Below, piece after piece: positions 63,861 to 64,000 of a stretch of DNA of 64,000 nt. Below the pieces are notes generated by a model that saw only the letters and a list, made by a program, of their open reading frames with translations, had not been told where the DNA came from and did no database searches. A program made the translations under genes and the position numbers. The DNA lies in NCBI RefSeq assembly GCF_004119445.1, contig NZ_QICI01000013.1:1-64000 (forward strand). Reading direction: 5' to 3'. Each line of letters begins with the position of its first letter. Positions within the stretch are counted from its first letter, which is position 1. The DNA is from Chryseobacterium sp. CH21 (GTDB lineage Bacteria > Bacteroidota > Bacteroidia > Flavobacteriales > Weeksellaceae).

Positions 63861-64000
63861 TTATGCACATCTGATATCAGCACAACCGCCACCGCCGCCA
63901 TTTCCATTTTTGTAATAACATGCTGAAGTTGGGCATCCACATGCTATACATTCACTCTCTGCTGGCGGACGACCACCTGTGATTGTTTTTAAACTTTGTC
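63861..64000 (-). CDS. Bacteriocin-like GG-leader peptide 3 (cut by window edge)
   Basis: The minus strand reads a leader fragment ending QSLKTITGG, followed by a core of 36 residues that begins RPPAESECIACGCPTSAC and ends GGGGGCADIRCA. Six cysteines and a run of glycines are present. It is the same type as the two peptides at 41.7 kb, 22 kb away, but on the other strand. The N-terminal start lies outside the window. Confidence 0.8.
   Translation of the reverse strand, partial: QSLKTITGGRPPAESECIACGCPTSACYYKNGNGGGGGCADIRCA

Overview
The window looks like a chromosomal segment of a Chryseobacterium-like member of the Flavobacteriia (Bacteroidetes). The evidence is AT-rich spacers, TAnnTTTG-type -7 promoter boxes, almost no Shine-Dalgarno sequences, a GLPGLI family protein, peptides with Bacteroidetes-style GG leaders, a Rhs/VgrG set of the Bacteroidetes type VI kind, and housekeeping proteins that read as flavobacterial. 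No tool was run; every assignment comes from reading the sequence and translations.

Layout. 1-7.4 kb: an edge fragment of a possible transposase, then housekeeping genes (ilvE, mnmD, a Nudix hydrolase, a DUF4294 protein, an M42 peptidase, rpe). 5.7-7.6 kb: a compact minus-strand operon with a 73-residue secreted precursor ending in a two-cysteine motif, a DUF692/MNIO iron oxygenase and a DUF1772 membrane protein, which looks like a RiPP pathway. 7.8-17 kb: a GH29 fucosidase, ndk, a possible small RNA, rsgA, DAHP synthase/chorismate mutase, dnaX, tetR and a serine palmitoyltransferase-like enzyme. 17.4-35.9 kb: regulators (AraC, LuxR, a propeller-type sensor kinase with its response regulator, Crp, an ECF sigma factor, a second AraC), an MFS transporter, DoxX-type membrane proteins, a PhzF protein and an aldehyde dehydrogenase. 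36-41.4 kb: metE under a cobalamin riboswitch, lrp and small secreted or soluble proteins. 41.4-45.4 kb: an accessory stretch with two tandem Cys-rich GG-leader peptides, a secreted Cys peptide, a GLPGLI protein and orphan ORFs, ending at tRNA-Ser(UGA). 45.8-56.4 kb: a type VI effector operon, vgrG - TPR adaptor - PAAR/Rhs with a GIY-YIG-like C-terminal toxin - an LRR-like candidate immunity gene - three more immunity-type genes. 57-64 kb: an S41 peptidase, a DinB protein, a TPR protein, a YCII/DGPF protein, a kinase-like ATPase, an LLM oxidoreductase, an HxlR regulator and a third GG-leader peptide cut by the window end.

Three links between genes stand out. The ECF42-like sigma gene (30.4 kb) and the YCII gene (60.7 kb) carry the same bipartite upstream motif with identical 14-base spacing, suggesting one small regulon. 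The Rhs gene overlaps its downstream neighbour by 10 bases, marking that gene as the likely cognate immunity. The RiPP-like precursor and its MNIO are three bases apart.

Caution: at least ten genes are broken by what is in every case a single missing base, mostly in A/T runs of five or more. This uniform direction suggests homopolymer under-calling in the assembly more than gene decay. Such genes are annotated as one CDS across the break.
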